Shown piece after piece: positions 12,865-13,542 of a stretch of DNA of 13,542 nucleotides (its first letter is position 1; every line of letters begins with the position of its first letter). Origin of the DNA: Patescibacteria group bacterium (GTDB taxonomy: Bacteria > Patescibacteriota > JACMRA01); the NCBI GenBank assembly GCA_029935375.1, contig JAOZKL010000002.1:1-13542 (forward strand), given 5' to 3'. The position numbers and the translations under genes were made by a program. The notes under the pieces were generated by a model, which was not told where the DNA came from, made no database searches, and was given only the letters and a program-made list of their open reading frames with translations.

Positions 12865-13449
12865 ATGATAGGATATCTAAGTGGAAAAGTAGTTGCAAAG
12901 ATAAGCACGCAAATAATTGTAAAAACTCCAAGCGGAGTTGGTTATCTTGTACATGTCAATCCTACTGCAAATTTTATGACAAATGAAAATGTAGAAATAT
13001 ACATTTTTGAAGTACGACGGGATGATAAAGCAGAGCTATTTGGTTTTACTAGCAGAAAAGATAGGGAGTGGATAAATACATTATTGAAGGTTAGTGGAGT
13101 CGGGCCAAAAATGGCAGCAAATATTATATATATTTTGGGATGGAAGAGGATAGACGAAGCTGTGCAGAGTGAGGATGTTGAAACATTTTCTAACCTGAAA
13201 GGGCTTGGTGTAAAAACTGCCAAAAAAATTGTATTGGAGCTAAAAGGTGTTAGTACCAATCTTGCAGAGATGAGCATAGCTGGATCAAAAAGTCAGACAA
13301 TATCAGATTTTAGCGATGCGTTATCCAGCCTTGGTTACAAGAAGGGAGAGATAGTAAGAGCTATATCACAAATGAAAAAAGATAAAGTTTGGGAAGAAGA
13401 AAACCTAGTTGGAATGGTAAAAGTTGGGCTGAAATATTTGGGAAGATAG
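12865..13449 (+). CDS. ruvA: Holliday junction branch migration protein RuvA
   Basis: RuvA binds four-way DNA junctions as a tetramer and recruits the RuvB motor for branch migration. The 194-residue length is typical. Domain I is the N-terminal OB fold (MIGYLSGKVV, then GVGYLVHVN, and RRDDKAELFGF). Domain II has two helix-hairpin-helix motifs, VSGVGPKMAANII (about 77-89) and LKGLGVKTAKKIVLELK (about 112-128). Domain III, the RuvB-interacting end, is DFSDALSSLGYKKGEIVRAI. The ATG at 12865 follows the TPR gene by 18 bp without a Shine-Dalgarno sequence. The stop is TAG. No ruvB is visible: the remaining 93 bases to the right edge show no coding start, only a weak AAACTT/AAGTTT inverted repeat followed by T residues near 13506-13524. 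Confidence 0.95.
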   Translation: MIGYLSGKVVAKISTQIIVKTPSGVGYLVHVNPTANFMTNENVEIYIFEVRRDDKAELFGFTSRKDREWINTLLKVSGVGPKMAANIIYILGWKRIDEAVQSEDVETFSNLKGLGVKTAKKIVLELKGVSTNLAEMSIAGSKSQTISDFSDALSSLGYKKGEIVRAISQMKKDKVWEEENLVGMVKVGLKYLGR

Positions 13450-13542
13450 GGTTTTTCTGAATAGTATTAGCACAAAAGTAAACAACAGCGATACGGAACT
13501 ACTTCTACAAACTTCCAAGTTTTTTGTTCTGTCATGCCCGCA

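Noticed and set aside
643..13449. Reassignment of TGA to glycine or tryptophan
   Set aside because: Full-length conserved genes contain no in-frame TGA and use GGN and TGG normally; only the absence of TGA stops is unusual.

Overview
This 13.5 kb window is an AT-rich bacterial chromosome segment of compact housekeeping genes. It most resembles a member of the Candidate Phyla Radiation (Patescibacteria). The reasons are very short intergenic gaps, many small membrane proteins of no recognisable family, a complete lack of Shine-Dalgarno sequences, and a core set of universal genes (secG, ppa, trmD, rsmE, tmk, rnpB, ruvA) with several divergent members. The phylum is inferred from style, not from a marker phylogeny. 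The standard code fits: all ORFs are full length without reading through TGA, yet no gene in the window uses TGA as its stop.

Layout. Bases 1-5202 are read on the minus strand. From the upstream end they hold two paralogous four-helix membrane proteins (5202-4693 and 4667-4143) and trmD (4109-3201), then a bestrophin-like membrane protein with its own promoter (3155-2367). After that comes a third unit of ppa, secG, an arginase-family enzyme and a membrane protein that runs off the left edge. A compact divergent promoter at 5214-5274 separates this block from a plus-strand membrane protein (5284-5739, with an intrinsic terminator) and a membrane-anchored alpha/beta hydrolase (5977-6777). A tRNA-Lys(CUU) follows (6908-6983), and next to it a 53-nt tRNA-like element that appears to lack a D-arm (6994-7046). 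rsmE and a membrane-bound metallophosphoesterase lie on the minus strand (7084-8731). tmk is on the plus strand (8827-9450). Tail-to-tail with it is a phage-tail-fibre-like protein with six kelch-like repeats (10857-9445). Next on the minus strand are a ProXp/YbaK-type tRNA-editing deacylase and the RNase P RNA gene. A divergent plus-strand pair, a membrane-anchored TPR protein and ruvA, closes the window.

How it works together. Much of the content serves RNA and translation: tRNA processing (rnpB), tRNA modification (trmD), rRNA methylation (rsmE), tRNA proofreading (ProXp) and a tRNA. DNA metabolism (tmk, ruvA), secretion (secG) and pyrophosphate removal (ppa) are also present. The most striking whole-window pattern is regulatory. 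At least six protein genes have a TTGACA-type -35 box whose first base lies 36-40 nt before the ATG. This puts the expected transcription start at or within a few bases of the start codon, so their mRNAs should be leaderless. rnpB, whose RNA start is set independently by helix P1, has the same promoter architecture. I see no CRISPR array, insertion sequence, toxin-antitoxin pair or obvious defence operon. The candidates for something undescribed are the leaderless promoter layout, the D-armless tRNA-like element, the altered TrmD and the isolated kelch-repeat fibre protein.
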